Assembly: GCA_023459055.1 (NCBI GenBank)
Contig: JAEWVR010000026.1
Coordinates: 115,976-179,975 of the forward strand
Origin: Fibrobacterota bacterium
Lineage (GTDB): Bacteria > Fibrobacterota > Chitinivibrionia > Chitinivibrionales > Chitinispirillaceae
Direction: 5' to 3'
Length of the DNA stretch: 64,000 bases
A program made the position numbers and the translations under genes. This document shows, piece by piece, positions 52,970 to 62,553 of this stretch; the first letter of the stretch is position 1, and each line of letters opens with the position of its first letter. Below the pieces are notes generated by a model that was not told the origin of the DNA, did no database searches, and saw only the letters and a list, made by a program, of their open reading frames with translations.

Positions 52970-55297
52970 TCACATAAACTGTTTTAAATTAAATTTCGGT
53001 TTAACCGTCTTAAGCTTATTGGAACCGTCATCCTTTTTGAACTTATTCGCAAGATCCTTTGCAGACATCTGTTGAGGTTGTTGTTTTGTAAACTGTTTCT
53101 GACCCTTGTTGTCCTGCGGTTTCGATTGTGATTGTCCCTGCGGGCGACCATCACCGGTTTTCATCGATAATGATATGCGCTTTAATTCTGCATCAACCTG
53201 CATGACCCGCACCTTGACAACCTGACCGACTTTCACCACTTTCATCGGATCCGTTACAAATGAATCACTCAGCTCCGATATATGCACAAGACCGTCCTGA
53301 TGTACGCCGATATCGACAAACGCCCCGAAATTAGTAACGTTGGTGACAGATCCTTCAAGCCACATTCCCTCTTTAAGATCCTTGATCTCAGTTACTGCGT
53401 CATTGAATTTGGCATAGCTGAATTCAGCTCGTGGATCACGACCCGGTTTCTCAAGTTCCTGAATGATATCTTCAATTGTCGGTAGTCCCACATCATCGGT
53501 GACAAATTGCTTTTTGTTAATTGATTTAATAAGAACACTGTTGCCGATAAGCTCGTTAATCGTTGTTTTGAGCTCGGTGGCCATCTTCTTGACAAGATTG
53601 TAACGCTCCGGATGTACTGATGAATTGTCGAGCGGGTTTTGCGCTCCGGGAATACGCAAAAATCCTGCGGCAAGCTGAAACTTCTTTTCGCCAAGTCCTG
53701 GTACTTTCATCAGCGATTGACGTGACTCAAATGCACCGTTCTGATTACGATAGTTGACTATATTTGCTGCAATAAGCCGGTTCAAGCCCGAAACATACTT
53801 GAGTAGCTCTTCCGAAGCAAGATTGACATCCACTCCAACGCGGTTCACACAACTTTCCACAACTGCATCAAGTGAATCCTGCAGTTTTGTCTGATTTACA
53901 TCATGCTGATACTGGCCTACACCAATAGCTTTGGCATCAATCTTTACAAGTTCAGATAGTGGATCCTGTAAACGACGGGCAATTGAAATTGCACCGCGTA
54001 CGGTAAGGTCAAGATCCGGAAATTCTTTTATTGCAACATCAGAAGCACTGTATACTGATGCCCCGGATTCGCTGACGACAACACTGGTCGGGCGTTCTTC
54101 AGGTGGTAATTCCTTTAATACTGACCTGACAAACTCATCCGTTTCCCGGCTTGCAGTTCCGTTACCGATAGCAATCAACCGTACATTGAATTTTTTTATG
54201 TAAACAAGCAGAATACCCCGTGCTTCATCAGTTTTTTTCTGAGGTTCATGAGGATACATCGTGGCGTTTTCGATAAATTTCCCTGTGTCGTCAAGAACAG
54301 CAAGTTTACACCCGGTACGAAAACCCGGGTCAACACCGATAATCGATTTACGTCCCGCAGGTGCTGCCAAAAGAAGAGCTTCAAGATTTTCACCGAATAC
54401 TTTAAACGCTTCCTCTTCCGCTTTGTCACGAATCACTTTACGGATCTCTGTTTCTGTTGCCGGATGAAGCAGCCTGTTGTAACTGTCGGCTGCAGTGGTA
54501 CGCATCAGTTCCGCAGCGGCACTTGATGGATTTTTGATAAGTTTTGATTCGAGATAATGCAGCGCACTTGCATCCGGCATACCAAGTGACAAACGGAGAA
54601 CCTTTTCATGTTCGCCGCGAAGCATCGCAAGAATACGGTGTGATGGCAGTGTACGGACATCTTCCTTGAAATTGTAATACATCTCATACTTGGTTTTCTG
54701 ACCCTCAAACTCCTTTTTTACCTCACTTACCATCTGACCTTCATCATGTGCAATATCACGCAGCCATTTTCGGATATCTGCATTGTCAGAAAGCTCTTCA
54801 GCAAGTATATCACACGCACCCTGTAACGCTTTTTGCGCAGTGTCAACATCCTTTTCAGGGTTAAGGAACTCTGCTGCTTTTGCGTGAAGATCACAATTCG
54901 CATCCTGCAAGTCAACCAGCCAGCGTGACAATGGTTCAAGCCCGGCTTCTTTTGCTTTGGTTGCACGCGTGGTACGTTTTGGCTTGTAGGGAAGATAAAG
55001 GTCTTCAAGCTCAGTCTTACTCAGTGTTGCTTCAATTTTTGCCTTGAGTTCAGGAGTAAGTTTGCCCTGAGATTCGATACTCTCGATGATAGTTGCCCGG
55101 CGCTCATCAAGCTCCTTATAATAGGTATACTTCGCCTGAAGGTCGCGAACCTGGATCTCATCAAGTGAACCGGTACGTTCTTTACGATAACGGGCGATAA
55201 AAGGAACTGTCGCCCCTTCATCAAAGAGCGCAATTGTGTTTTCAACCTGGAAAAGCTGAAGATTAAAATCGGTAACGAGTTGAGCAATAATGTTCAT
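52970..55297 (-). CDS. tex: Tex-family S1 RNA-binding protein
   Basis: Transcription accessory protein that binds RNA and affects RNA polymerase. In order: the N-terminal helical region (ATVPFIARYRKERTGSLDE), the YqgF/RNase-H-like domain (SIIGVDPGFRTGCKLAVLD), helix-hairpin-helix repeats (LNRLIAANIVNYRNQNGAFE, LMKVPGLGEKKFQLAAGFL) and a C-terminal S1 domain (LKEGMWLEGSVTNVTNFGAF). The start at 55297 (MNIIAQLV) has GGAG about 9 bases upstream; a frame ATG at 55312 adds five residues. The 775-residue length is normal, with a glutamine-rich linker near the end. Confidence 0.95.
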   Translation of the reverse strand: MNIIAQLVTDFNLQLFQVENTIALFDEGATVPFIARYRKERTGSLDEIQVRDLQAKYTYYKELDERRATIIESIESQGKLTPELKAKIEATLSKTELEDLYLPYKPKRTTRATKAKEAGLEPLSRWLVDLQDANCDLHAKAAEFLNPEKDVDTAQKALQGACDILAEELSDNADIRKWLRDIAHDEGQMVSEVKKEFEGQKTKYEMYYNFKEDVRTLPSHRILAMLRGEHEKVLRLSLGMPDASALHYLESKLIKNPSSAAAELMRTTAADSYNRLLHPATETEIRKVIRDKAEEEAFKVFGENLEALLLAAPAGRKSIIGVDPGFRTGCKLAVLDDTGKFIENATMYPHEPQKKTDEARGILLVYIKKFNVRLIAIGNGTASRETDEFVRSVLKELPPEERPTSVVVSESGASVYSASDVAIKEFPDLDLTVRGAISIARRLQDPLSELVKIDAKAIGVGQYQHDVNQTKLQDSLDAVVESCVNRVGVDVNLASEELLKYVSGLNRLIAANIVNYRNQNGAFESRQSLMKVPGLGEKKFQLAAGFLRIPGAQNPLDNSSVHPERYNLVKKMATELKTTINELIGNSVLIKSINKKQFVTDDVGLPTIEDIIQELEKPGRDPRAEFSYAKFNDAVTEIKDLKEGMWLEGSVTNVTNFGAFVDIGVHQDGLVHISELSDSFVTDPMKVVKVGQVVKVRVMQVDAELKRISLSMKTGDGRPQGQSQSKPQDNKGQKQFTKQQPQQMSAKDLANKFKKDDGSNKLKTVKPKFNLKQFM

Positions 55298-55320
55298 GCA
55301 AGAAGACTCCATAAAAATAT

Positions 55321-55348
55321 GTGACGCGTAACGCGTGACACGTGACCA
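55321..55348. repeat. GTGACNN heptamer repeat cluster D
   Basis: Four units in tandem (GTGACGC, GTAACGC, GTGACAC, GTGACCA), about 25 bases upstream of the tex start. Confidence 0.8.
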
Positions 55349-55497
55349 TTAAAAACAATGAGTTGCGAATTATTTCATTAAGTATTGGCTTAAATTATAG
55401 CCGCTGAAAGATTCGCAGGGTAAAAAGATACTTCCTGAGCAACGTGTTCTGCCAGTGATTAGCCAGGGATTTTGAATACCCGCCTTACCTGAGAGTT

Positions 55498-57075
55498 TTA
55501 TGGAAGTTTAAAATGCCCGACAGTTTGATTAAGATCGCTGGTGATTTGAGTGAGCGTTACAGCACTTTCTTTAATACCCGAAACGCGTTGTGCAGTTTCT
55601 GATGCATTCTGATCGACATCAACAATAAGCTCGGTTATCTTGCTGATATTTGAAACAGAGCCCTTGACATTTTGAGCTGTTGATTTTGCGGATGTATTCG
55701 ACTGTGACATATCTCTGGATATATTCTGTATTGTCATGCTCTGTTGTTCGACGGCACTAACGATTGTTTGAGAATAGGAGTTGATTTCATCAATAACCGT
55801 TGAGATCTTTGTAACAGCATTGACCGCATTGGATGAACTTTGAGAGATTTCCTTGATCAGATTCTGGATTTCATCGACAGATTTTTTAGTTTTAACAGAA
55901 AGTGCCTTGACCTCATTGGCTACTATTGCAAAACCTTTTCCGGCACTACCTGCAATAGCAGCTTCAATGGTTGCATTCAGGGCAAGAAGGTTGATGCTGT
56001 TTGATACAGTTTTAATTACGTCAAGAACCAATGTCACTTTAGTGTTGATATCTTTCAGATGTTCCATTTGATCAATAGCATCTTTGGCTTGTTTTGACGC
56101 TTCATTGGCGATAGTCAGCTCTGCCTGACAATTTTTTGATACTTCATTTATCGACAGGCTCATCTGCTCAATTGCGTTAGTAATATTGTTAATAGTTGAT
56201 GCAATATCTTCCGTTGAGGATGAAACGTTTTTCAACGATTCAGTTGCGCTGGTAGCACTTTGTGCTGATTGCGATGTTTTCTGAGAAGTTTGAACAGCGT
56301 TTTTTGAAATACTGTCTGCAGTCTCAGAGAACGCATTTGCTTTTTGACCGATAACACCGGAAAATCCCTTGATTCTTTTTACCATTTCGGCTACTGATTT
56401 AATAGTATTGTTAAGAGCATTGGCAATATCTGCGGTTTCATCTTCTGACATAACAGTACATGTGTGTGTCAAATCCCCTTTTCCCAGTGCAGTAACTGAT
56501 GCAACTACGGAATGGATAGGAGTAATTATTCTGTTAGTTAAAAAAACGGTAAGAAGTCCAAATATGATGAGAAAAAGAAATGATACCCCGATAGTAAGCC
56601 AAATCACTTTACTGATCTGTTTCTTGATACCGTCAAGTGATATTCCTACAACAACTGTACCATATGTCCCCTTGGCTGTTTTAATAGGAGTCGACTTTTC
56701 AATGAACTTGTCGGAAATAATAATCTCTTTTGAAAATGATGTTCTTGATGTGTCAAGAGAGTATTCTTTGGGATTATATCCATTAATAAGACTGTTGTTT
56801 TCATCGAAAATTAAAACATACGATATCTGTTGTTTGCTTTTGATAGTCTCATAAGCCTGAGCCATTGCTTCAAAATCACCGGCTTCAAGCGCAATTCCAA
56901 AGCCATATGATAACAGATCTGCAGTTATGTCAATCTGGTCTGCAAGTGTTCGTTTCAGTTCAACTGCTTTATTTTGCGGGAAATAGATAGTAACGATACC
57001 TGCAATTACAACAATGGTCACTATGGGAATTAATAGTATTTTATTTCGAATGCTCCCTTTGATACCTTTGACCAT
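55498..57075 (-). CDS. Methyl-accepting chemotaxis protein
   Basis: Transmembrane chemoreceptor. One helix at about 14-34, a periplasmic sensor of about 140 residues (resembling the small four-helix/sCACHE class), a second helix (VIWLTIGVSFLFLIIFGLLTVF), a HAMP domain (NRIITPIHSVVASVTALGKG) and a long signalling coiled coil. The tip reads NLLALNATIEAAIAGSAGKGFAIVANEV, with Ala-Ile-Ala-Gly in place of the more common EAARAGE. GGGGAG lies upstream of ATG 57075; an ATG at 57087 overlaps that site. CheX at 23 kb may act in the same pathway; no che operon is nearby. Confidence 0.92.
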   Translation of the reverse strand: MVKGIKGSIRNKILLIPIVTIVVIAGIVTIYFPQNKAVELKRTLADQIDITADLLSYGFGIALEAGDFEAMAQAYETIKSKQQISYVLIFDENNSLINGYNPKEYSLDTSRTSFSKEIIISDKFIEKSTPIKTAKGTYGTVVVGISLDGIKKQISKVIWLTIGVSFLFLIIFGLLTVFLTNRIITPIHSVVASVTALGKGDLTHTCTVMSEDETADIANALNNTIKSVAEMVKRIKGFSGVIGQKANAFSETADSISKNAVQTSQKTSQSAQSATSATESLKNVSSSTEDIASTINNITNAIEQMSLSINEVSKNCQAELTIANEASKQAKDAIDQMEHLKDINTKVTLVLDVIKTVSNSINLLALNATIEAAIAGSAGKGFAIVANEVKALSVKTKKSVDEIQNLIKEISQSSSNAVNAVTKISTVIDEINSYSQTIVSAVEQQSMTIQNISRDMSQSNTSAKSTAQNVKGSVSNISKITELIVDVDQNASETAQRVSGIKESAVTLTQITSDLNQTVGHFKLP

Positions 57076-57205
57076 GTTTCTCCCCATTATCGTTGTGGAT
57101 TGTATTCGAACGTTAGTGCAGGGGATTACTTCAACCCCTTAATTGTTACAGGATCACAATGAAAACTCTAATTGATGCAATATTGTATTATACGTATTCG
57201 CCGGA

Positions 57206-58370
57206 TTATTTCAACTCAAATAATACTTTAACAGCATCAGTGACCTTCTGTTTTGTAACATATCCTACTGCTTCCGGAGTAGAGGACACTTTCGATAGCA
57301 TTTCATCCTCACTATCCAATGGTACTGGCGCTTTACCATCACCTGAAAGCTGCTTTTTCATCCAGTTCTTTTTCAGCTCTGTCGATGTTTTACCGATTGC
57401 GATATAAAATTTTTCATTTAATTCTGTTTTCAAATCAAAAAGGACAAGTTTTTTTCCGTTTGCAGATTTCTGAGATTCTAATGTTATGTATTCTGATTCA
57501 AACGTAAAACCAAAAGCTTCTGCAGAAAAATCAATTCCAATTCTGTTCCGGTCACCTTCTCCTACTTTATTTACCAGTGGTATCTGGAAACTGGAAACAG
57601 TATTTACGGCTTTTAGTTTGGTGTTTACAAGATCGATGTTGCTGTTAATTGTGGTATTTGGTGTTTTATCATAGGTATATGATACTCCCAATTTTACTCC
57701 GTTAAATCTGGCTCCGATTCTTCCGCCATACAGCTTAAAATGGGTTGAGTCAAGTCCTGCAATTGAAAACTGTCCTGCACCAGGAATTTTATTGCTTACA
57801 ATAAAATCACTGTTGCCTCCAAACACTGCGTAATCAAATTTAATGGGGCCGTTTTTAAACGTTCCATTGATTTGTAATGCTGCGTGTGATGGAAGGTATT
57901 CTTCGGGTTTAATAATATACTGAAAAGAAGTTTCGTACACCAATGGGCGGTAAATATATGGTTGCAGAGGAAATTTTGTTTTTATCTCATTAAATGCATT
58001 AAATGTAGGTACAATATGTCCAAACTTGATATTCAGGGCGTCGAATGGAGAATAGCGCACCCATAAGTTGATCGAGATTAAAGTCACCCCAGCCCATTGT
58101 TGATGAATAAGTGTTTAAAAATTGAAGATCAACAAATGCTGTGATCTCATCACTAAGATCATTTTGTAAAATCAGATCCATCTCCTGGATATTAAATGTT
58201 GAATACGACGATGATGGCTTAGGATCGATACTTTTTACATATGCAACATTTGCCTGTGCATAACCACTGATATCTAATCCGGCAGCTATCGTGTTTGTTG
58301 AAAGTCCGCAAATGTAAAATAGTGATAGTACAAATATCACAATGTTTTGTTTAAGCCGGGAAGAATACAT
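57206..58370 (-). pseudogene. Frameshifted outer-membrane beta-barrel gene with PstS-like C-terminus
   Basis: Two overlapping frames read as one protein of about 387 residues. The first (58370 downwards) has a signal peptide ending TIAAG and barrel-like strands (YAQANVAYVKS, FNIQEMDLILQND, ITAFVDLQFLNTY). The second continues with WVRYSPFDALNIKFGHIVPTF and YIYRPLVYETSFQY. They join cleanly if one base near 58067 is skipped. The last 80 residues (FYIAIGKTSTELKKNW, LSGDGKAPVPL, EEMLSKVSSTPEAVGYV) match the C-terminal part of PstS-type phosphate-binding proteins. Either a frameshift mutation, a base-calling error or a programmed shift is possible. Confidence 0.7.
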
Positions 58371-58607
58371 AAAGGCTCCTTAATAAAAGGTTGGGGATTC
58401 CGATATATGGACTATTCTACAGTCAGGGTGCAAAATAGTCAACTGGATACTGGTCGGAATGGCAGCTTTACGAAATGATTTACTAAACAAAATGGAATTG
58501 TGGATGCGGTTTTGGTTGCAGAGTGTACGTGTATGCAGAAAGAGTTCCAATACCTGCATGATATTTACAATGTCGGAACATAGGCAGATTCTGTTTAAGC
58601 TGATTGT

Positions 58608-59771
58608 CTAAATAACAATGATAGAACCGGGAAAATGAATGTCAGATACTTTTTCTTTTTTATTATCTGTAACATCAAAAAGGTAGTTTCCGTTAGAATA
58701 AATAAATCTGTTGTGAGAAATTACACGGTATGTACAAACCCCTTTTGCTTTTACAGTAATATTTTTATCTTTTGAGATACTGATTAATTCCCATGATCCG
58801 GGGATAAATCCGGCAAATTGACTATCACTTTTGAGATTATCCTTATAGTTTTTCTGGGATTCAATTCTGATATTGTCATATATCATATCTTCTGGTACAG
58901 ATTGTGATTTCGCCGGGTTTGATCCTGATGTGATTAATGGTTTACCTGTGTTTTTAATAGTAAAGAATTCAATAGCCCTGAAAATCGCGACACCAACACG
59001 GTAAGGAATCAAAAAAAATTCAAGGAGTGACAGGGAGTTTCGGACTGGTTTGTAGGGGCGACGGATACACCAGATGTTACCGGCATCATCAATTTGAGGG
59101 TTTACTAAATCGTAGTTATCGTTTGCAAAAAGCTCCTCAAGTTCTGATGTCACAAGATTTATTTTCATTATTGATCGGGAGTAAACTACACGTTGGCCGT
59201 TACTGTAAAAGCCTACAGGTGCACTATCAAATAATAGTATATCAGGATTACCTGGATCCCAGCAGGGGTTACGATCGATGGACAGACCTTCAGTGATTTC
59301 GTTGTATTGCGAAGTCCCATTTTTGCAAATGGCAATATTCTGTTCGCCTTTGTTGTTGACAACTGAAAAAGCAATGCGCCCATCGCTATTCGATGTGATA
59401 TCAAAAATTCGAAGTTGACGATCATGTAAGATATGCCCTTCATTCTCAACGCCTTCAACAGCGATTGAACGCCTGAATATTCCACCGGCATCACCCACAG
59501 CAACACTATAGATAATTTCATCATTTCCATTTGAGCAGATTCCGGTAATGCGTGCCATTGCATGTAATGAATCAATATGCGCAGTTGTTAAAGATGCCTG
59601 TTCGTGGCGGAATTGCGCTCCGTATCCTTCTGTTTTCCAGGAGTTTTTTCTGACAATCTGCGCATGATTGGAGCAGTATTGGTTAACAAATTCACTTGTA
59701 AGTTTTTGTGTCTTACCATTGTTAATGATTACGATTTTATCATTTTCAGTGCAAATTATTCTGTTGATCAT
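58608..59771 (-). CDS. Beta-propeller-like protein of unknown function
   Basis: 387 residues with no signal peptide. Several stretches look like TolB/PD40 propeller blades: RLRIFDITSNSDGRIAFSV, LSIDRNPCWDPGNPDILLFD, YDLVNPQIDDAGNIWCIRRP. One hydrophobic patch (LLEFFLIPYRVGVAIFRAIEFF) may be a membrane-associated loop. AGAAAG precedes the ATG. It stands alone between the barrel gene and ispG. No enzyme motif is visible. Confidence 0.72.
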   Translation of the reverse strand: MINRIICTENDKIVIINNGKTQKLTSEFVNQYCSNHAQIVRKNSWKTEGYGAQFRHEQASLTTAHIDSLHAMARITGICSNGNDEIIYSVAVGDAGGIFRRSIAVEGVENEGHILHDRQLRIFDITSNSDGRIAFSVVNNKGEQNIAICKNGTSQYNEITEGLSIDRNPCWDPGNPDILLFDSAPVGFYSNGQRVVYSRSIMKINLVTSELEELFANDNYDLVNPQIDDAGNIWCIRRPYKPVRNSLSLLEFFLIPYRVGVAIFRAIEFFTIKNTGKPLITSGSNPAKSQSVPEDMIYDNIRIESQKNYKDNLKSDSQFAGFIPGSWELISISKDKNITVKAKGVCTYRVISHNRFIYSNGNYLFDVTDNKKEKVSDIHFPGSIIVI

Positions 59772-59958
59772 GATACTACTTTCTGGTCGCGAAACATTTC
59801 TTTGTAAAAGTAATCATTCTTTAAATAGGACTGTTCAGAAAATGTCAGAGATACCACAATTGAAATAATAAAAGCAACAAAATAAATCTTCAAAGAATGT
59901 CCTTGAGTTATATTGCAACAGAGATAGTCATGGCTTTAAGAGTGAAGCACATAACTTT

Positions 59959-61023
59959 TTAACTGCGATCTCTTACTATCTCGTCAATGTATCTCTTAAG
60001 CGTCGGTAATAACTCGCTCTCCGGAACTTTCACCGCCTGCTGACCCTTGACAAAAACAAGCCCTTCATGTTTACCGCCTGCGACGCCGATATCCGCATCT
60101 TTTGCTTCACCGGGACCATTGACCACACAGCCCATAACAGCGATTTTAATGGATGCCGTAACACCGGCAACAAGTTCCTCTACCCGGGTTGCGAGCTCTT
60201 CGACATCAATGGAGGTTCTTCCGCAGGTTGGACATGCGATAATTACTGGCCCTTTGTCAAGATCGAGTGACTTGAGAATCTCTTTTGCAACATATATTTC
60301 GCGTACCGGATCACCGGCAAGCGATACACGGATTGTATCCCCGATACCCTCAGCAAGCAGTGTCCCGATTCCCACCGCCGATCTGATTGACCCGGTGCGA
60401 ACTGTCCCGGATTCAGTTATGCCGATATGCTGAGGCACATCGGTTTTCTCAGAAAGCAACCTGCAAGCCCTGATCGTTGTAAGGACATCACTTGCTTTAA
60501 TAGAAAGAATGATATCACCAAAGCCAAGTTTTTCCATAAGGTTAATATATCCAAGCGCACTTGCGGTGAGCGCTTCAGGTGTAGGACCACCGAACTTTTC
60601 GAGAATGTTCTTTTCAAGTGAACCGCTGTTAACCCCGATGCGGATGGGAATCTTTGCAGATTTTGCTGCATCCACAACTGCTTTTACACGATCCTCTGAT
60701 CCGATATTGCCAGGGTTAATTCTGATTTTGTCAGCTCCGGCATCAATCGCAGCAAGTGCACACTTGTAATTAAAATGAATATCCGCAACTAGCGGCACAT
60801 TCGTTTCTTTGCGTACCTGTGCAAACACCGCAGCTGCTTCCTCGTCAGGTACTGTCAACCGAACTATTTTACAACCTGCGAGTTTGAGCTGGTTGATCTG
60901 CACAAGGAGTTTATCCTTGTCGTACGGGCTTGCATTTGACATTGACTGAATAACAACCGGTGCATTATCACCGATTGCAATATTTCGTACTGTAATTCTG
61001 CGGGTTTTTTTTCGTAGTATCAT
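59959..61023 (-). CDS. ispG: 4-hydroxy-3-methylbut-2-enyl diphosphate synthase IspG
   Basis: Iron-sulfur enzyme of the MEP isoprenoid route that reduces methylerythritol cyclodiphosphate. PVVIQSMSNASPYDK, LVADIHFNYKCALAA and KIRINPGNIGSEDRV shape the TIM barrel; CPTCGRTSIDVEEL and AVMGCVVNGPGEAKDADIG hold the three cluster cysteines and the key glutamate. The start ATG 61023 has GGAAAG directly upstream. The frame is open to 61074 but those residues (VTGHSSLLTDHG) come from a heptamer repeat. The 354-residue length fits the short bacterial type. Confidence 0.96.
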   Translation of the reverse strand: MILRKKTRRITVRNIAIGDNAPVVIQSMSNASPYDKDKLLVQINQLKLAGCKIVRLTVPDEEAAAVFAQVRKETNVPLVADIHFNYKCALAAIDAGADKIRINPGNIGSEDRVKAVVDAAKSAKIPIRIGVNSGSLEKNILEKFGGPTPEALTASALGYINLMEKLGFGDIILSIKASDVLTTIRACRLLSEKTDVPQHIGITESGTVRTGSIRSAVGIGTLLAEGIGDTIRVSLAGDPVREIYVAKEILKSLDLDKGPVIIACPTCGRTSIDVEELATRVEELVAGVTASIKIAVMGCVVNGPGEAKDADIGVAGGKHEGLVFVKGQQAVKVPESELLPTLKRYIDEIVRDRS

Positions 61024-61379
61024 TTTCTTTCCGTGATCTGTAAGAAGTGACGAGTGACCCGTAACGAGTGACAAGTAAATACCTGAAGCATGTCACTTGT
61101 CACTTTAATGAGTGCATCAAATATCTTCTTAGTACATTTCTCCGCTGCCGCTGTAATGGCCTGAGTACCTGCTGTTTGCGAGCGGATATGAACTTTTTCG
61201 GCATCTTCTGATGCAGATGCGATAACATGTCCGGTTACACAGCTTATTGCTTTTATTGTTACATCCTCCTGAACAGAGATCTTTCCGCCAGAGTTCTCCG
61301 ACAGTACTTCTGCACGACGACTGATTGCTGTGCCTGTAACTGTATCAAATATAGTTTTACACCATGTATCACTCAACAT
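61020..61379 (-). CDS. Short protein of unknown function with repeat-derived tail
   Basis: 119 residues. The first 90 look coding and conserved in style (ISRRAEVLSENSGGKISVQE, then IKAISCVTGHVIASASEDAE and IRSQTAGTQAITAAAEKC). The last 25 (CHSLRVTRHFLQITERK) are encoded by heptamer cluster E, and the stop overlaps the ispG start. There is no signal peptide or obvious ribosome site, so it may be the end of a larger gene whose beginning was lost. The family is not recognised. Confidence 0.5.
   Translation of the reverse strand: MLSDTWCKTIFDTVTGTAISRRAEVLSENSGGKISVQEDVTIKAISCVTGHVIASASEDAEKVHIRSQTAGTQAITAAAEKCTKKIFDALIKVTSDMLQVFTCHSLRVTRHFLQITERK
61045..61105. repeat. GTGACNN heptamer repeat cluster E
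   Basis: Left arm AGTGACG, AGTGACC, CGTAACG, AGTGACA in tandem; right arm GTCACTT, GTCACTT. Same inverted plan as clusters A and B. It lies just upstream of ispG and inside the end of the neighbouring short gene. Confidence 0.85.
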
Positions 61380-61453
61380 CTATGTTTCCAGAGGTGATAA
61401 AAACTCCTGAAACGATACATAAAAATTGTAAGTAGTACCGGTGTTGAACATTC

Positions 61454-61942
61454 TTAAGATGCCTGAAGGTAGATTATCTGTGCATCAAGTTTTTTTCCGC
61501 GTATAGTGAGAATGGCAATAGAAACCGGAAGGTCAAATCGTCGGGGGCCTGCACTTCCCGGGTTGATATAGAGAATATTGTCCCGTTCCCGTATCTCAGG
61601 GATATGCGTATGTCCACAGATAACACAGTTGACAGCACAGATCGCAGGTTCAAAATCGATTGATTTGCAATCGTGTGTCACACAAAGCATACACTGGGGA
61701 GTTTCGAAAAAAACAGTTTCTTTGAGTTCCGGGTACACCCAGGTACTGTCGGTGTTACCAAGTACCGCGTATACAGGAGCGATTTTCGAGAGTGCTGTTA
61801 AAATTGATGGAGAGCCAATATCACCCGCATGAAGTAAAAAATCACACTGGGTAAAATAAGGGTAGATCTGTTCACGTATCAACCCATGTGTATCCGATAG
61901 TATTCCAATCGTTAAATCAGTTTTATCAGTTGTAATATGCAT
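61454..61942 (-). CDS. YfcE/MJ0936-type metallophosphoesterase
   Basis: A small calcineurin-like phosphodiesterase of 162 residues. The metal-binding motifs are complete: GILSDTHG, LLHAGDIG, VLGNTDS, CVTHDC and CGHTHIPEI, followed by INPGSAGPRR, the signature of the YfcE subfamily. These enzymes cleave phosphodiesters in vitro; the natural substrate is usually unknown. The start ATG 61942 has GGA nearby; a frame start at 61981 adds 13 residues. Confidence 0.9.
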   Translation of the reverse strand: MHITTDKTDLTIGILSDTHGLIREQIYPYFTQCDFLLHAGDIGSPSILTALSKIAPVYAVLGNTDSTWVYPELKETVFFETPQCMLCVTHDCKSIDFEPAICAVNCVICGHTHIPEIRERDNILYINPGSAGPRRFDLPVSIAILTIRGKKLDAQIIYLQAS

Positions 61943-62102
61943 GATTCCGAGTTCGCAAATTCTATTGTAAATGCCATACAAGAGTTACTTATTTACACAT
62001 TATACTGATAAGATACGTAAAAAACCTGATGTTTACAGCATAAATTATGACATTGTTTGAGGCAAGACAGGTGTGATAGAGCCGGGGTGTTTACAAAAAC
62101 AA

Positions 62103-62294
62103 TTAACATTCAGTTGCATCCATACCGAAAATCCAGTTCAAATCGGGATTCGTTTCAAATAGAAAGAGGCTTGCGTTCTGCTGGATATCATTCTCGATTC
62201 TCAAATCAATTTCGTCAAGTGCTATTCTCTCTCCGTCAATCCATTCGAACTTCTCGATATCGAAGTCATCGGTAATTCTGGAGCGTAATCTCAT
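62103..62294 (-). CDS. Small acidic protein of 63 residues
   Basis: GAGGTG lies 5 bases before ATG 62294, a good ribosome site. The protein is acidic (FDIEKFEWIDGERIALDEID) and ends with a hydrophobic-aromatic stretch (LFLFETNPDLNWIFG). No membrane helix or known domain is recognised. It is a stand-alone unit in a 570-base gap. Confidence 0.55.
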   Translation of the reverse strand: MRLRSRITDDFDIEKFEWIDGERIALDEIDLRIENDIQQNASLFLFETNPDLNWIFGMDATEC

Positions 62295-62553
62295 AGTACA
62301 CCTCATTTCAGAATGTAACTACAGCTATCAAACTAATATGGATAGTGCAGTTGTGCTTGACAGTTAATATTGTTCGTCATTGTTAGTTCAAATCCTGGTG
62401 TATTAGGCGTTAATGTTATATACTGCTCATGTTTTCTTCTAATTATACAGGGTTTAGGCATTCTTTCCAAGTGCCAATAACGATAGTGCACACCTGAAGG
62501 AAAAAACGTATATTAACTAAACATTGGTATTTCATAGGATTATGAGGGGTTAC

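Noticed and set aside
59604..59868. Plus-strand frames opposite the start of the beta-propeller gene
   Set aside because: They overlap the minus-strand gene start and have no initiation signals.
62057..62275. Plus-strand frame of 72 codons
   Set aside because: Antisense to the better supported small gene at 62103-62294 and has no ribosome site.
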